DNA of 64,000 bases from Dermatemys mawii (lineage: Eukaryota; Chordata; Testudines; Dermatemydidae): NCBI GenBank assembly GCA_007922305.1, contig ML677385.1, positions 7,900,336 through 7,964,335 on the forward strand, read 5' to 3'. Below, in pieces: positions 24,006 to 35,520 of the stretch. The notes below the pieces were generated by a model. That model was not told the origin of the DNA, ran no database searches, and saw nothing but the letters and a program-made list of their open reading frames with translations. Both the position numbers and the translations under genes were made by a program. Positions within the stretch are counted from its first letter, which is position 1, and every line of letters starts with the position of its first letter.

Positions 24006-24201
24006 GTGTTGGTCCTTGCACGTGTATCATCACTTACTACCAGTAATCTGTTGAGCTCAGAAAGCCTGCAAACCATGCCAAAAATCAATGCTGAGCCTTT
24101 ATCCAGTAATATATATTCTCCATCTGAAAGACTCCTGCTTACCTGGCTGAATGTACATTATGAGAAAACCAGAAAAATTGTGTGGAAAGACTGTCAAAAA
24201 G
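24006..24201 (+). CDS. CFAP47: CFAP47 internal exon 5 of 9, N-terminal part of the CH domain
   Basis: A 196-nt exon after acceptor gatttcag, ending one base into a Gly codon before donor gtgaag at 24202. The first 37 codons (VLVLARVSSLTTSN... to NIY) are Ser/Thr-rich linker. From about 24117 the peptide SPSERLLLTWLNVHYEK begins the calponin-homology fold: the aliphatic run followed by Trp is the first-helix signature of CH domains. CH domains usually bind actin or microtubule-associated partners, and CFAP47 was formerly called CHDC2 because of this single domain. The following intron is about 21.8 kb, the largest in the window, and it interrupts the domain. Confidence 0.88.
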
Positions 24202-25320
24202 GTGAAGCAATACTTTTACTATTGTTCTCCCCACCCTACATACTTTTCCTCCAGTTTCTGTATATCTTAAGGATATTGTGACAGTTTGTCACTGAAAGTA
24301 CCGTACTTTGAATATGTGTCTATAAATATTCCACTTATCGTGCACATACATTCCATTCGAGTGAATGGAATCTTTGGCCAGCAGTATTATTGGAACCGCA
24401 CCTGTGCCATTTGTGCCCTCGTGCTCCTCAACCTAGGGCAAAAAGGGTAAAGTGGGGAAGCTGGTATATCTGTCATCAGATCACCCTAGTAGCTCTGAGC
24501 CTGCATAGATTACAAAACAGCCTAGTAGATCACCAGAGCAGACAGTTCTCATGCGATTAGGAATGATTGACAAAGATTCCATCATCCAGACCTACTTTCA
24601 CAAGTATGATCACAAAATCATAAATCTATTTACCACAGAGACAAATGCAAGGTGTCACAGTTTCTGCTCCTGAGGGGCATAAGTCCCAGCTCTCAATGAG
24701 AAACCTGTCTCATCTTGTAGACTCTGGGGACAAAGTGTACCTACCTGCCAATCCTTATACTGAGGGTCTTAAAGAAGCTCAGACAAGATGTGGAAGTGCT
24801 GATCATGGTAGCACCAGTTTGGCCTAGGCATTTCTACTCCTCTGATCTGATAAAAGTGTCAGTTCAACCACTGGTAATATAACCTCTGTTTCCAGACATC
24901 ATTTCTTTCAGTGTTTGTCAGTGTGGATCTCACTCTAGGTGTGCGTGCATTCAGAGCATATGGGGCCAGGTTTTTTTTAAGTTAGCAATATCAGGTGGAA
25001 CCTTGCTTGCACTCTGTGTCTTGTCATGCTCCTGTATAAGGGCATAAAGGGTGGAGTGATCCTCCTTCCATGTCTTCTTACTGCTAGTGGCAGGAAGTCA
25101 TTATTTAGCGGTGTACTACCAGCGGCTAGAACCCTAGCAAGCTTTTTCCTCAAAAAAGCCCCTCTGAAAGTCTTTAAAATTTCTTTCACTGCTTAACTTG
25201 CATCCAAAATCCTTAAACTGGACTGAAATACCTCAAAAGACCCCTTGTACCAGTGTGTCCACTCTTCCCCTCCTATACAGATCCCCTGGCACACCATGGT
25301 GGAATTCAGTACTGTAGATC

Positions 25321-25548
25321 ATGACAGACATGTCAGCAATGCAGTACATGACCAAACAGGGTGATTTATGCTTATTCCAGTTATGTCAGGCAGCCATCAA
25401 ACTCTGCGAATGGTGCCAGCTGTATTTGGTAACCCTGCTGGCCCTTCGCCTCCCAGAAATAAACAAGAGTATGTCAGACTTACTAAGCAGGTTGAGGCCC
25501 CATGTTGCACCCTACCTTCCAGATGTGGGGGATCCTGGCTATAGATGA
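25321..25548 (+). pseudogene. DIRS RNase H fragment
   Basis: This 75-codon frame reads MTDMSAMQYMTKQGDLCLF and later LRLPEINKSMSDLLSRL. The M-T-D ... Y-x-x-K-Q-G and S-D-x-L-S-R blocks are characteristic of the DIRS/Gypsy-type RNase H. Flanking frames are broken. Confidence 0.6.
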
Positions 25549-25967
25549 TTTGCATTAACAGAGACTGACAAATGCAAGATGTTCTGTTCCAGGGGAGGCA
25601 CAAACATGAAATCCCTAATAATACATTCCTTCTCTGTGCATTCCCTCTGGTTCTGCTGATTCCCAGGATAATTAAAATCAGATGGGACGTAGGCACAGTA
25701 ATCTTGATAACCCATATTAGCTGAGACAGTTCTGGCTCTTGGACCTTCTCCAATTGTCCAGGGAACCTCCCATCTATCTACCTGTCTGTATGGATGTAGT
25801 GTTTCAGAACCAAGGCCAGATACTGCCTCTAGAACCCCACTCAGTACATCTGGTGGACTGAATGCTGACAGGATGAACAATATCAACAATGTTTAGGAAG
25901 GCAACCACCATAAAAACCTGTGCAGCAAAATCTGAAGTAATTTTCCACATGGGCTGCCCAGGACAAC

Positions 25968-26224
25968 GTGGACCCAGTCGAGGCTCCAGTACCAAAGGTT
26001 CTAGACTACATATTATCTCTGAAGGAAAAAGACCTAGCATTTAGCTTCCTGAAAATCCATTTAGCTGCAATCTCTGCATATCATGCTCTGATTTTCACAA
26101 TCAGGCTTCTCACACTCCACAGTGACAAGATTTCTCAAGGACTTTTGTGCTCACGATTCCTTGTCAGAAATCCAGCTTCTTCTTGGGATCTCAACATCAT
26201 CATCCTTCTGTGGGTCATGGAACC
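25968..26224 (+). pseudogene. DIRS tyrosine recombinase fragment, truncated by LTR insertion
   Basis: The frame contains VLDYILSLKEKDLAFSFLKI and HLAAISAYHALIF, then LVRNPASSWDLNIIILLW. These are the N-terminal recombinase blocks of DIRS. It runs into the LTR at 26225, and matching sequence resumes after 27011. Confidence 0.6.
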
Positions 26225-27006
26225 TGGGAGGGTTTGAGGCCCCTCAGGCCAAGGCAGTACAGCCTATAGGACAAAATCAGTAGCAGCCCCTTGGCTCAGG
26301 GCAGCACGACCTAGCGGCCAGAATCAGTAAGCGCCCCTGTATTGCAGGGCAGTAGAGCCTAATGGCCGGAGTCAATAAGCGCCCCTGTATTGCAGGGCAG
26401 TATTTCCCAGTGGCCAGAGTCATTAAGCGCCCCTCTACTGCAGGGCAGTAGAGCCTAATGGCCAGAGTCAGTCGAAGGGGGTCGCCCAACTAGGGGTGTG
26501 GCAGCCTAGGTAGGGGGGGTCTGGGGCCCACCCACCTCCACCGGGCCCCAACCCAGGGCCCTAACAGTGGCTCAGCGCCTTGCCACTGACTCAGCGGGGA
26601 GGTCCCACCGAAACACGCTGAGTTTCACTGGGAGGGGGAGGTACCACTCCATCACCCTCCCTGGGTCACTTCCTACTGGGTCTGACAATGGGGTCTCCCA
26701 GGCGGCTCTGGCTCTTGCGCAAGCTGGCGGGTCAGTTGTCCCCTCCGGTCGTTCCCAGTCCGGGGCTTCAGGTAGGCTGGTGTCGGCCTCCGGTTCAGGC
26801 TCAGGCTCTGGCTGTGGCTGGTCCTCCGCAGGAGCTCCCCAGGCATGTCCTCCTACAGCTGCCAGCCTAGAATGAGCTGGGTTCCCTCCTTTTATACAGC
26901 CTGAGCACTTGGAGCATGCCCAGTACTGCAGGGGTAGGACTTCCGCTGCCAGTGCTTCCAGCCTGCCCCTGCCTGGGCTAGTGTGGGGCTGGTCCGCCCC
27001 ATCACA
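26225..27006 (-). mobile_element. Solo LTR inside the DIRS recombinase, with 5-bp target duplication
   Basis: The 782-bp element has TG...CA ends (tgggagggtt at the left, ccatcaca at the right) and identical flanks gaacc at 26220-26224 and 27007-27011. On the minus strand it begins TGTGATGGGG and has a TATA box (ctgtataaaagg, near 26895). It is GC-rich and carries a 48-bp tandem repeat at its downstream end. No internal retroviral genes remain. Confidence 0.75.
26277..26475. repeat. 48-bp tandem repeat (about four units)
   Basis: Units share gcagggcagtagagcctaat, then a ggccagagtcantaagcgcc block. Because 48 is a multiple of three, the minus strand stays open with a 16-residue period such as RLYCPAIQGRL. 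This frame is a by-product of the repeat, not a gene. Confidence 0.8.
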
Positions 27007-27439
27007 GAACCCTATTTGAGTCTCTGTGGCTTATTTGAATGTACTGATGTCTGAAATTTGTAGGGCAGCTACTTGGGAATCATTATATACATTTTAAAGC
27101 ATTATTCCCTAGTCAGATGCCCACTTTGGCAGAGCTGTCTTAATTATTTAAGTAAACTCTGAGCTCTGGTGTTGGAATCATCCCCTCCCACTTTTTAACA
27201 AAAGAAACGTAAGTGCAGAATTCATGTCCCCTGCAGATTCCCTCTGTCCTCTCCAAATAATAGATTCTGTTGGGGAGATGCTGCAGTTACACTTTTTGCC
27301 CACCAGGGGCTGCTGTGGCACCAGAAGTGAGGGAAGCTGGCTCACTGCTGGAGCAGCCAGCCTCGAAGTGGGAGGGGGGCAGTTTGGCCTTCGCCCTCTC
27401 TCCCACTCCCCTTCTACAAAGGTTCCGGCACTTGTGAGT

Positions 27440-27712
27440 CACTAGAAGTAAAATACGTATGGACAAGCACTTGAAGATGAGAGAACAGTTACTTACCCTA
27501 CAGTAACTGTGGTTCTTTGAGATGTGTTCTCCATATATGATCCTCAATCAACCCTCCTCTCTTTATACTACAGAATCTAATTAGCACCTAGATTTCTTAT
27601 TGGTGAAGGAACTGAGGGTCAGTTGGTCCCCGCTTTTCTCTTTATGCCCTCAGTTGTGGGGGCACAGAATCCGCCTCAGTGGACACTGCTGGCCAAAAGA
27701 TTCTGATCTGCA
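27440..27712 (-). repeat. DIRS right terminal region
   Basis: The strand reads gttacttaccctacagtaac, tggttctttgagatgtgttc and later tgctggccaaaagattctga. This is the typical terminal/junction block of DIRS elements in turtles. It resembles 13260-13360 of the other DIRS copy. Confidence 0.65.
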
Positions 27713-27774
27713 GTGCAGACTGGAATAGCAGTAGTGATTTTTATGTGTGTATATATACAATGTATTCTCTATGT

Positions 27775-28035
27775 CAGGGGGTGGGCAAACTATGGCCTGT
27801 GGGCTGGATCTGGCCCGTCAGGGGTTTGGATCTGGCCTGCAGATTTGCCACCCCTTGATGCTGCGGCCCCGCTCTGCTACGGGAAGCGGCTGGCAGCAGG
27901 TTCCTGCCGGCCCAGGGGGAGGGGAAGCAGAGAGCTCCGTGCGCTGTTCTTGCCTGTTCATACCTCCCCTGAAGCTTCCACTGGCCAGGAACAGGGAACT
28001 GTGGCTAATAGGAGCTTCAGGGGAGGTGCTCATCA
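27775..28035 (+). mobile_element. hAT-like element, right end lost
   Basis: It begins caggggtgggcaaactatgg, continues with ctgtgggctggatctggccc, and has a GC-rich body. This is the common reptile hAT type; the 3' terminal repeat is missing. Confidence 0.6.
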
Positions 28036-28160
28036 TTGCAGTATCTGAGTGCTTCACAAATATTAATTAATTAATTTCTACAACACCTCTGAGATGAGTG
28101 GCAGTGGTATTCAATTTTACAGATGGGGAACTGACACAGAGAGATTAAGGTGAAAAGTAT
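28036..28160 (+). repeat. L2/MIR-like relic
   Basis: The string ttttacagatggggaactga followed by cacagagagattaagg is the conserved tail seen in MIR/L2 relics. Confidence 0.45.
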
Positions 28161-28183
28161 CCACTAATTTTGGGTGCTCAGTT

Positions 28184-28335
28184 TCATAGAATCATAGACT
28201 ATTAGGGTTGGAAGGGCCCTCAGGAGATCATCTAGTCCAACCCCCTGCTCAAAGCAGGACCAACATCAACTAAATCATCCAACAGATTTTTGCCCCAGAT
28301 CCCTAAATGGTCCCCTTATGGATTTAACTCACAAC
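28184..28335 (-). mobile_element. Tortoise-type Pol III SINE or CR1 3' end, partial
   Basis: The stretch tcatagaatcatagactatt, ggaagggccctcaggagatc and ccccagatccctaaatggtc is the reverse complement of the turtle tRNA-derived SINE tail, which shares its 3' end with CR1. The tRNA-like head is degenerate. Confidence 0.65.
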
Positions 28336-28668
28336 TCTGATGCCTTGGGCCTGATTTTTCAGAGTAATCAGCATTACAGTAGCCCTACCAAGTCCTGTGT
28401 TTTGGATGATTTTGTTAATTGTGTTTTTGAAAAAAAAGGTCTCATCCACCTCTCTTTTGTGGGCTGGTGGTTAATATTATATCCTTATCAGGATATCATC
28501 TTTGTTTTTTACCACTATTATCCTTACCTAGAGACTTTTAACAGGTCTGTCTCCCACTTCTATCTCAACTTCAGTGCAATTGTATACATCTTTGATATCT
28601 AAGGCAACACCTTTTTCCCCTGCCTGTCCTTCCTGTACAAGCTGCACCCTTTTATACCAATATTCCAG

Positions 28669-28860
28669 TCATGGAAATTGTCTCACCAAATTTCTGTGAT
28701 GCCATATGTCATATCTGTGATTATTCACTAGTATTTCTAGTTCTTCTTGTTTATTCCCCATACTTCCTGCATTAGTACACAGACATCTAAGATGTTTATC
28801 AGATATCATCTCTGTATTCCCTCTTGTCCCTCCTTTGTCCCTGTTACAATATCTCATGTT
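28669..28860 (-). pseudogene. CR1 endonuclease-start fragment
   Basis: The 62-codon minus frame contains KHLRCLCTNAGSMGNKQEEL and VNNHRYDIW, which is the beginning of a CR1 endonuclease (ORF2 N-terminus). It is short, with no partner fragments on either side. Confidence 0.6.
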
Positions 28861-29479
28861 CCCCCAAGATTCCAGCCCCTCACCCAGGTGTTCATGTTTT
28901 GGATTTATCTATGGACTTTTGTTTTCTGCCCCCTTAAACCTAGTTTAAAGCCTACCTCACAAGGTTAGCCAGTCTGTATCCAAAGATACTTCAATGGTTT
29001 CTTCACTCTTGGAAGGTGGAAAACAATTAGGGAAACTTTGTTCCTTATGCATAGGTTCCACAGATGGGTAGCCTCCTGACATACTGAGTTGATATTGACT
29101 CTTGCTGAAATAAAACACTGCAATGAATGGGGCGTCCTTGAGCTGGAACATGCCAGAATACCATTTTGGTACTATGTCAAGTCATAACATACATAATAGG
29201 CAACCTAAAAATCAAAGAAATGGGGTGGAAGGAAGTTGGGGGTAGGAGGATGGTCAGACGGAGGCAGTAGCAGTTAAAACCTCAGGAATGTTTGGGCAGA
29301 CTGTTAGAACAGACACACCAAATTTATAGAAAAACAGATCCTTGGTCCTAAATAATCTGAACGTGATATCTTTCAGTCATGCTGTCAGTTCATTTCTTTG
29401 ACAGGCATTTCAAAGAAGGTTGGGGGTTATGTTCCAGGGAGGGCATTTCTGATGCTTTGACTGAGTTATTTCTTTTTAA

Positions 29480-29659
29480 TATATGTGGCTCAGAGGAGGG
29501 AGTGGGGGCAGGGCCTGTGGCAGAGCTAGGAGGTGAGGAGTAAGCATCCCCTGGCACAATGTAGCTCCAGACTCAGAGTTGGTGCCTATAAAAGGAGCCC
29601 CCTATTAACTTCTGAAGAGCCGCATGTGGCTCTGGAGCCACTGGTTGTTCACCCCCGGT
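29480..29659 (+). mobile_element. hAT-like element, right half
   Basis: The right end (gagccgcatgtggctctgga, then ggttgttcacccccgg) is a hAT terminal repeat of the GCCACATGTGGCTC...CCACCCCTG type. The left end is not located, so the start is approximate. Confidence 0.45.
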
Positions 29660-31920
29660 TAGGAAGCCTTTATTATATGTTCTATATATGCTGAGATACC
29701 TAGAGCCCTTGAATGGGCACTTTTTGTTTAGTTTAAAGAAATATACATGTAACCTTTGAAAACTCTTGGTTGGCCTAAATATGCCACTTTTTCTCAGAAG
29801 ACTTCACCTTGTTCGTCCACATCTGTTCCCTGTAGTTTAAACTTCTGCACTGCACTGGACTTTCTTCTTAGAAGAAGCTATGTAGCCATCCAGAAACGTA
29901 AGCTGAGAAGCAACATTTTTCACTAGCTGATGTGTTAAGCAAGTCATCAGGAATAACTTGTGCCCAGCATTGGCTACAGCAAAATCTTGTAGTCAAATTC
30001 AGGTAGAAATCTTGGGGGTCTACAAAGCCTGAATAGCTTAGAGCTCAGCTACCTCTGGGACCATTTTTCTTTCTCTCTTTTGGTGCTAAACCTCCACTCT
30101 TGTGCAATGTTTAAGGCATTCCATGATTTACTCAGTAGCAGGCCATTGCCTCCAGGATTTGCTTCTGTTAGAAATACAGTAAAACTGTCTATGTCCTGAG
30201 AACTATTTGTCGTATCTTTTCCCTAAGTTTATGCTGACGTGCTGTCACCAGAACAAATTAGGTTAACAAAGTTTGTGAAGGGCTTGCAAATTTAGAAGGA
30301 TAATTGTTCAAGTGTAGGTTTTCACATTCTTGAAGAAAAACTCTTCAGCTGCTAGAAGGAGCAGTGGGATATCAAATCAATTGCTCTATATTGTAGTCAT
30401 CTAAATGAAGTTTCAAGTTATGTTTCACACAGATCGAATCAAGTAAGATCTTATCACAGAAATTTCCAAACTAGAATTGCTTTCCATGAGCAGGAAATTG
30501 CTGTTTGAACTTCAATTTTCTACTGTAATATTTCTTAGGATATTTTAAGGCCAGTTCAGAACACCGTCAAATGAGTTTTAGTTTGCTTAACTGTCAAAAT
30601 ATGAATTAGTTTATCAAACTTCAGTTTTCTCAAACTGCCGTAGCTCCCCTCACAAAAGAGTATATTTAAATCCATATGGATACCAGTGGATTTTGATCTT
30701 TTTCTTCCAATAACAGGCTTAGTCTTTGCCAAAATAGATTTTTCTGAATAGTTTGAGACTCTAGACAACCACTGCAATGGGAAGTTTTGAAGCAACTCAT
30801 TGTATGACTTTTTCATCCCAGTGATAGCTTGGCATTCTTCCATTTTTTAGAAGTTAGCAATGAAATGATAAAATCTTGGAATAGTGGCACAGAACTTCAT
30901 AAGAGCTTCATTGTAACTGTGATGTTGAATCTTTATTTCTTAGCAATAAGATTGCAGTAACCTGTGTTAGAAGAACATTAACATTTAAGCAAGACATGTA
31001 AATATTCTTCTCCATATCCAACTAGTATTAGACGTAGGACAGAAATAGTTTTCCTATCTCTGATGTGTTCTCATATTGCTGGTGTTATAAATGTATTAAT
31101 TTTCTGCAATATAATGGCTGCCAGTAGAAGAATTTTTTGAAATGTCAATTTTCATTAACCTCATTGATGTTGATTCTTTGCAGAAGATATTTAGCCTCCT
31201 TGTCTTCACCTTCATGCCCCTACATAATCTTTACCCTACACATCACTATTTCCCTTACAATTTTCCCAGTCCTTTCTTCTTAATTTTCTCTCCATCCCTT
31301 GTCCCAGTTTTGGCTGCCTTTCTTCGTCTAAGCAGAGAACAGTGGCCTTGGCCACAAACCATCCTCAACATCATTTAAAGATAAGAGTCCCCTTAGCTGC
31401 TTAGTTTATAAACTTTTGGTGACATTTCTACCCCTAGAAATGCAGTCTTCTAGGAGTAAAAATGCCATCCCTAGAAAACTGTATTTGGCACAAAATATAT
31501 ATGATAAATTATTATTTACCAAAGCAGCCTCTATAGAATGGATTCTTTCTGTGGGGGAGTGGGATCTAATCCTTCTCAACAACTTGGTCAACTAAATCCT
31601 CTTCAGTCATATAACAAGTTCTTCCTCTGGGCAATTACCAGACAGCAAACTCAGCAACATAATCTTAGCAATGGAAAAGCAACAATTACGTTGAGTGTTG
31701 GTTCTTTGATCTTACAAAAGTTAATAATGAACAAATGGAATTGTTATGGGAAGATGACTCAGTATTTCCAGTAACACCATCTTTAGAATGGGAAGTTTAC
31801 ATAGAATCATCCTAGGAACACTTTCGGGTGGTGTAAGGCAGAAAATTGCATTAGAGATTAGAGTAAAAATTCATCTAGCCCATAGCAAACCAACAAACAC
31901 GTTAAAAGGATGTGCTGATT
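29660..31920. other. Intronic sequence with a possible old retrocopy on the minus strand
   Basis: The only notable open frame is a 95-codon one on the minus strand (30556-30843) with a Lys/Arg-rich block VIGRKRSKSTG. See the findings. The rest is unremarkable. Confidence 0.3.
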
Positions 31921-31923
31921 CAG

Positions 31924-32030
31924 ATGATCAACAATAATATGTTCATTCATATGATTGTTGATCATTCATATGAATGAACATTCATATGTCGTTCATTCAT
32001 ATGTTTATTCATATGTTCATTCATATGTTC
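31924..32030. repeat. AT-rich palindromic and tandem patch
   Basis: Two perfect 12-bp inverted arms (atgatcaacaat at 31924-31935, attgttgatcat at 31954-31965) are followed by repeated gttcattcatatg units to about 32030. This forms a hairpin next to a short tandem array. Confidence 0.8.
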
Positions 32031-35000
32031 AGCATAAGTCTACAGCATTGTCTCTTGATATTTCTCTGTGGCACTTAGTAAATATACTTTGGCCATCAAG
32101 TATATTCATATTTAATGCAATTGCAGTCAGTTCTTGGAAGAATACTGTGTACTGGAATAGATGAAGCTTGAATGACAGCTTCGATTTTTTGGTATGCTGC
32201 CCTTCACTTTCATATGAACAACTGTATTGCTGTTACTGGTTCAGTGTTGTGAGAACTGGCCCCTAGGAGTGTGCCTCAACCACCAAAGCATCTAGGTTTG
32301 CAAATGTGATTACATCCATATATTGGAACAGAGTTATTAAGCTGAGCAATGCTTCTGACTGTGCCACAGTTCTGAGAGTCTAGTTGTGCCAGACACCTGT
32401 GGGTGGGTAGAATTTTTGTACCGTGTATGGTTTTATGATATTGATGGGCAGCAGACTAGTGTTGCAAACCATAGCTTGGATTGTTCTGATGGTTCTTCTA
32501 CCAAAGTAAAAATCACAAAACTCTGTATGGTGGTCACTGCGATGAAGTTATGTAGAGAATGAGCCCTCACTGTTTACTATGTCTGTATACCTCATTTTTC
32601 CAAGATTGAAAAATGTTATTTATTTTAATACCCAGGAAGAACTATGTTGGTGCTTAACCGTGCAAATAGACTCGTGTTACTCTAATGTTTAGGGTTTGAT
32701 TGTTCTCACAAACAGATACATCTTTCCTTATGTAGTGTAGAAACCGTCTACTTGTTTTTGCATGCAAATTCAGTAACTGATGTTTCAAGATATTTTCTAA
32801 TGAGCATCCAAGTACTGGGAAGACACTAGAGTCCTTTGAGAATAAGAAATTTATTAAACTGTTTTTACTTGGATTTTAATTGCACTCTGAGTCATTAAAT
32901 CAACAAACTTCATTAATTTAGAATATTTACTCATGCAACAAAACAGAGCAATGCAAAGAAGAATTAAATGCAAGAAAGGTATGCTTCTGGATTTTTTTAA
33001 TTTCTCTTTTTTTAGGTATCCAGATAATCTGTCCAAATTGAAGAGAGTTCCAGCACATTTGATTTTAAAAGACAGGGAGCTCACATGTACCAATGATCAG
33101 TTCTGAACACTTAGTCCTTAACAGAAAAGCAAAAAAGCCTATATTTTATTGAGTTTAAGGGGCATGTTGTACCATTGATAATTAAACAGAATTCCACTTT
33201 AAATAAAGCTTTTAGTACATTTGGAGAAATATTTTTAAAAAAATCCTTTTTCTTCTAGTTATTAGTTTGTGCCAGTTGGTGTTATATCACTTTAAAAAAA
33301 GAGGTGGTATGAAAAGATGAGGTACTTGAGGAGACCCGCATACATGAAAAGATTCCAGCTGTCCACATGTCATCCAAAATATGGAAAATCTGGAGGATTG
33401 GCAGAAGGAGTTTAAGGAAAGAAATGAACTGACAAATTTTCTTTTAATTTGCTATTTAATTTTATGTCATGTATATATTTTCTGAAGGCTACCTAAACAC
33501 AAATCAGTGAATGATATTCAGAGACCAATCTGTTTTTCTGGCTTATACGACACATTTTCAGGTGTCTACACTGGTACTGCATTCACATCAAAACAAGGTG
33601 TTTGCATTATGTAAACCTACTTGCACTTGGTAAACCTTTTGAATCTTGCACACTCCAGCTGCTTCTGAAAGATTTTAGATGTGGATTCAAAAAGGCATAT
33701 TGGTAGATGCATAGGTTTAGTTTGTTCTAGTTATGTTAGTGAATTAGCTGTTGAGATATTTAATGTGGGGGATGCAGAGGAAGCACTGTTGGCTATGTGT
33801 GTCCAAAGCAGTTCATATAACCATTGCTATTTTCAGTAATAAGATGGGAGAAGCAGTGCATTTTCATTATTTCATACTCTGTTTGGTGGTATGAAACAGT
33901 ATGCTGAAAGGTGAGAGGAATGTAAAAATCCCTAGAAATCAACTCTCTTATCTTATTTGAATGCTGAAATGATACACAATATTTAAATAACTTCAGGATC
34001 TTTATGTATTGGGATATATTTATTCAAAGGTCCTATATAATATTAGTCTAATCCAAAATAAGCATTTAATTGGTTTTTTTAGGTATTAAACCTGAGAAAC
34101 AGATATAAATGATGAGTGCTTTGTAGTCCGAATGCTTGCCAATACAGATAAAGTTTTGGTTTTCTTAATTAAATAAAAATGAATGGTAAACCTATTGCTG
34201 TTGAACAGTGGGGAAAACACTATGTGATTATATAGTAAAAGACAAATGTATGAAATATTTGGCTGTGGCTCCATAGTTAAAGTTGAGTTATCTTGCATTT
34301 AAAGCAGATTCAAACCTGTATAGTATATCCTCTCAAAAATTACGGTACTTACTCTTTGAGTGCAGAATTTTTTTTCTGAGAATTTATAAGTAAATTCTTT
34401 AACTAGTTTAGGATTTAAAATTAAATAAAAATGGATCTTATAAGAAATTTACTGCCTGGTGCCAGACTTCTTTACTTTTCTCTGGTTTTAACAAGATAAC
34501 ATTGAGGTGTCAAACATATAGTTTAATCTCTGAAATCTGTACCTAGCCTAAATTTGAACTGTTTTAAAATCTAAGATTAATGGTCATGTTCCCAATTGTT
34601 TTTCGTGAATGAAAGTTTCTCCAGCAGGGGCTAAAGAATAATATTTTTCTACAGAGAATTTCTTGCAGGCCTGCTCTCTTTCAAAATAGCTCATACTGTT
34701 CTCACTGGGACTGAAACCATAGGCCATTCTGAACAGGGAATCCATCCTGCTTAGTTCTCACTGGGACTGAGTGTCCTCTCTGTTTCTGACAGAATGCTTG
34801 TCAAATGACAAAGATCTAGAATTGCGTGAGAGGAGTACGGTTTTTGCAAGCTATTTTGGAAGTGGAATTTTTAATTATGAATCTGAACAAATCAAAACAC
34901 TGTGGTCACTGAACAGATTCAAAACTGATTTCCATATAATGAGATAACTTCAAAGATGACGCCACTCTGGTTTAAGAGAAATAGTACTAGTGTTTCTCTT

Positions 35001-35089
35001 TGTATCCCTTCCACACAATTGTGAGTATATTTTGATATTCCAGGTTCATGGTAAAGAGTTGAGTGTGCCACTCAGTTGTGACTGTGTGC
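32031..35089. other. Intronic sequence
   Basis: No recognised element was seen. A 17-bp direct repeat gttctcactgggactga occurs twice near 34698 and 34754. Confidence 0.35.
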
Positions 35090-35520
35090 TTATCTATGAT
35101 TATGTCACGGACATCAGAGAAGTTAAGGAATCCATGATTTCCATTGATCTCAGTGACATTTTCTGCCATGGGTTGGAGCTCCCAGCCAGCTGTGGTGGGC
35201 AGCCGGTGGACCCTGCAGCTGCCCTACAGCTGCCCAGCTGCAGTGGGTAGGGTATGGACCATACCACAGCTGCCCAACCTTGTGGGCAGGGGGACAATTC
35301 CCACTCCCCACTGCAGTGGGCAACCCTGGTGCTCCTACTGACCGCAGTATGAGGACCCTGGGAGCTCCAGTAGTAGTAGGTGTTGAACTTGCCTCCCCAT
35401 TTTGTCTGGGATATTTGTAGTGCAAGTCAAGGACAAGTCACAGGCATCCATGAATTTTTATTAATTGCCCATGATCTGTCCATGACTTTAACTAAAAATA
35501 TCTATAACAAAAGCTTAGCC
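35090..35520. repeat. Probable dispersed repeat with GC-rich core
   Basis: It runs from gattatgtcacggacatcag to catccatgaatttttattaa and tgcccatgatctgtccatga, ends that recur in turtle repeat elements. The centre is rich in ccagctg and gtgggca units. The class is not certain; a non-autonomous DNA element is likely. Confidence 0.4.

Larger units (their letters stand above)
24345..27712 (+). mobile_element. Rearranged DIRS-type retrotransposon, interrupted by a solo LTR
   Basis: Its ends form an inverted pair. The left end around 24366-24450 (ctttggccagcagta...agggcaaaaagggtaaag) matches the reverse complement of 27600-27712 (ctttatgccctcagttgtgg...ctgctggccaaaag), as DIRS termini do. Inside are RNase H remnants (25321-25548, with MTDMSAMQYMTKQGD and SMSDLLSRL), a second RNase H-tail copy near 24530-24880, an inverted leader-like block at about 24955-25200, and recombinase remnants at about 25970-26220. 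The recombinase reading resumes near 27060. The order shows internal deletion, inversion or a second nested DIRS copy. All frames are broken. Confidence 0.7.

Noticed and set aside
26280..26475. Possible CRISPR-like array
   Set aside because: The units are directly abutting 48-mers with no spacers, inside a vertebrate LTR.
26277..26489. 70-codon minus-strand frame with 16-residue repeats
   Set aside because: It is explained by a 48-bp tandem repeat within an LTR, whose period is a multiple of three.
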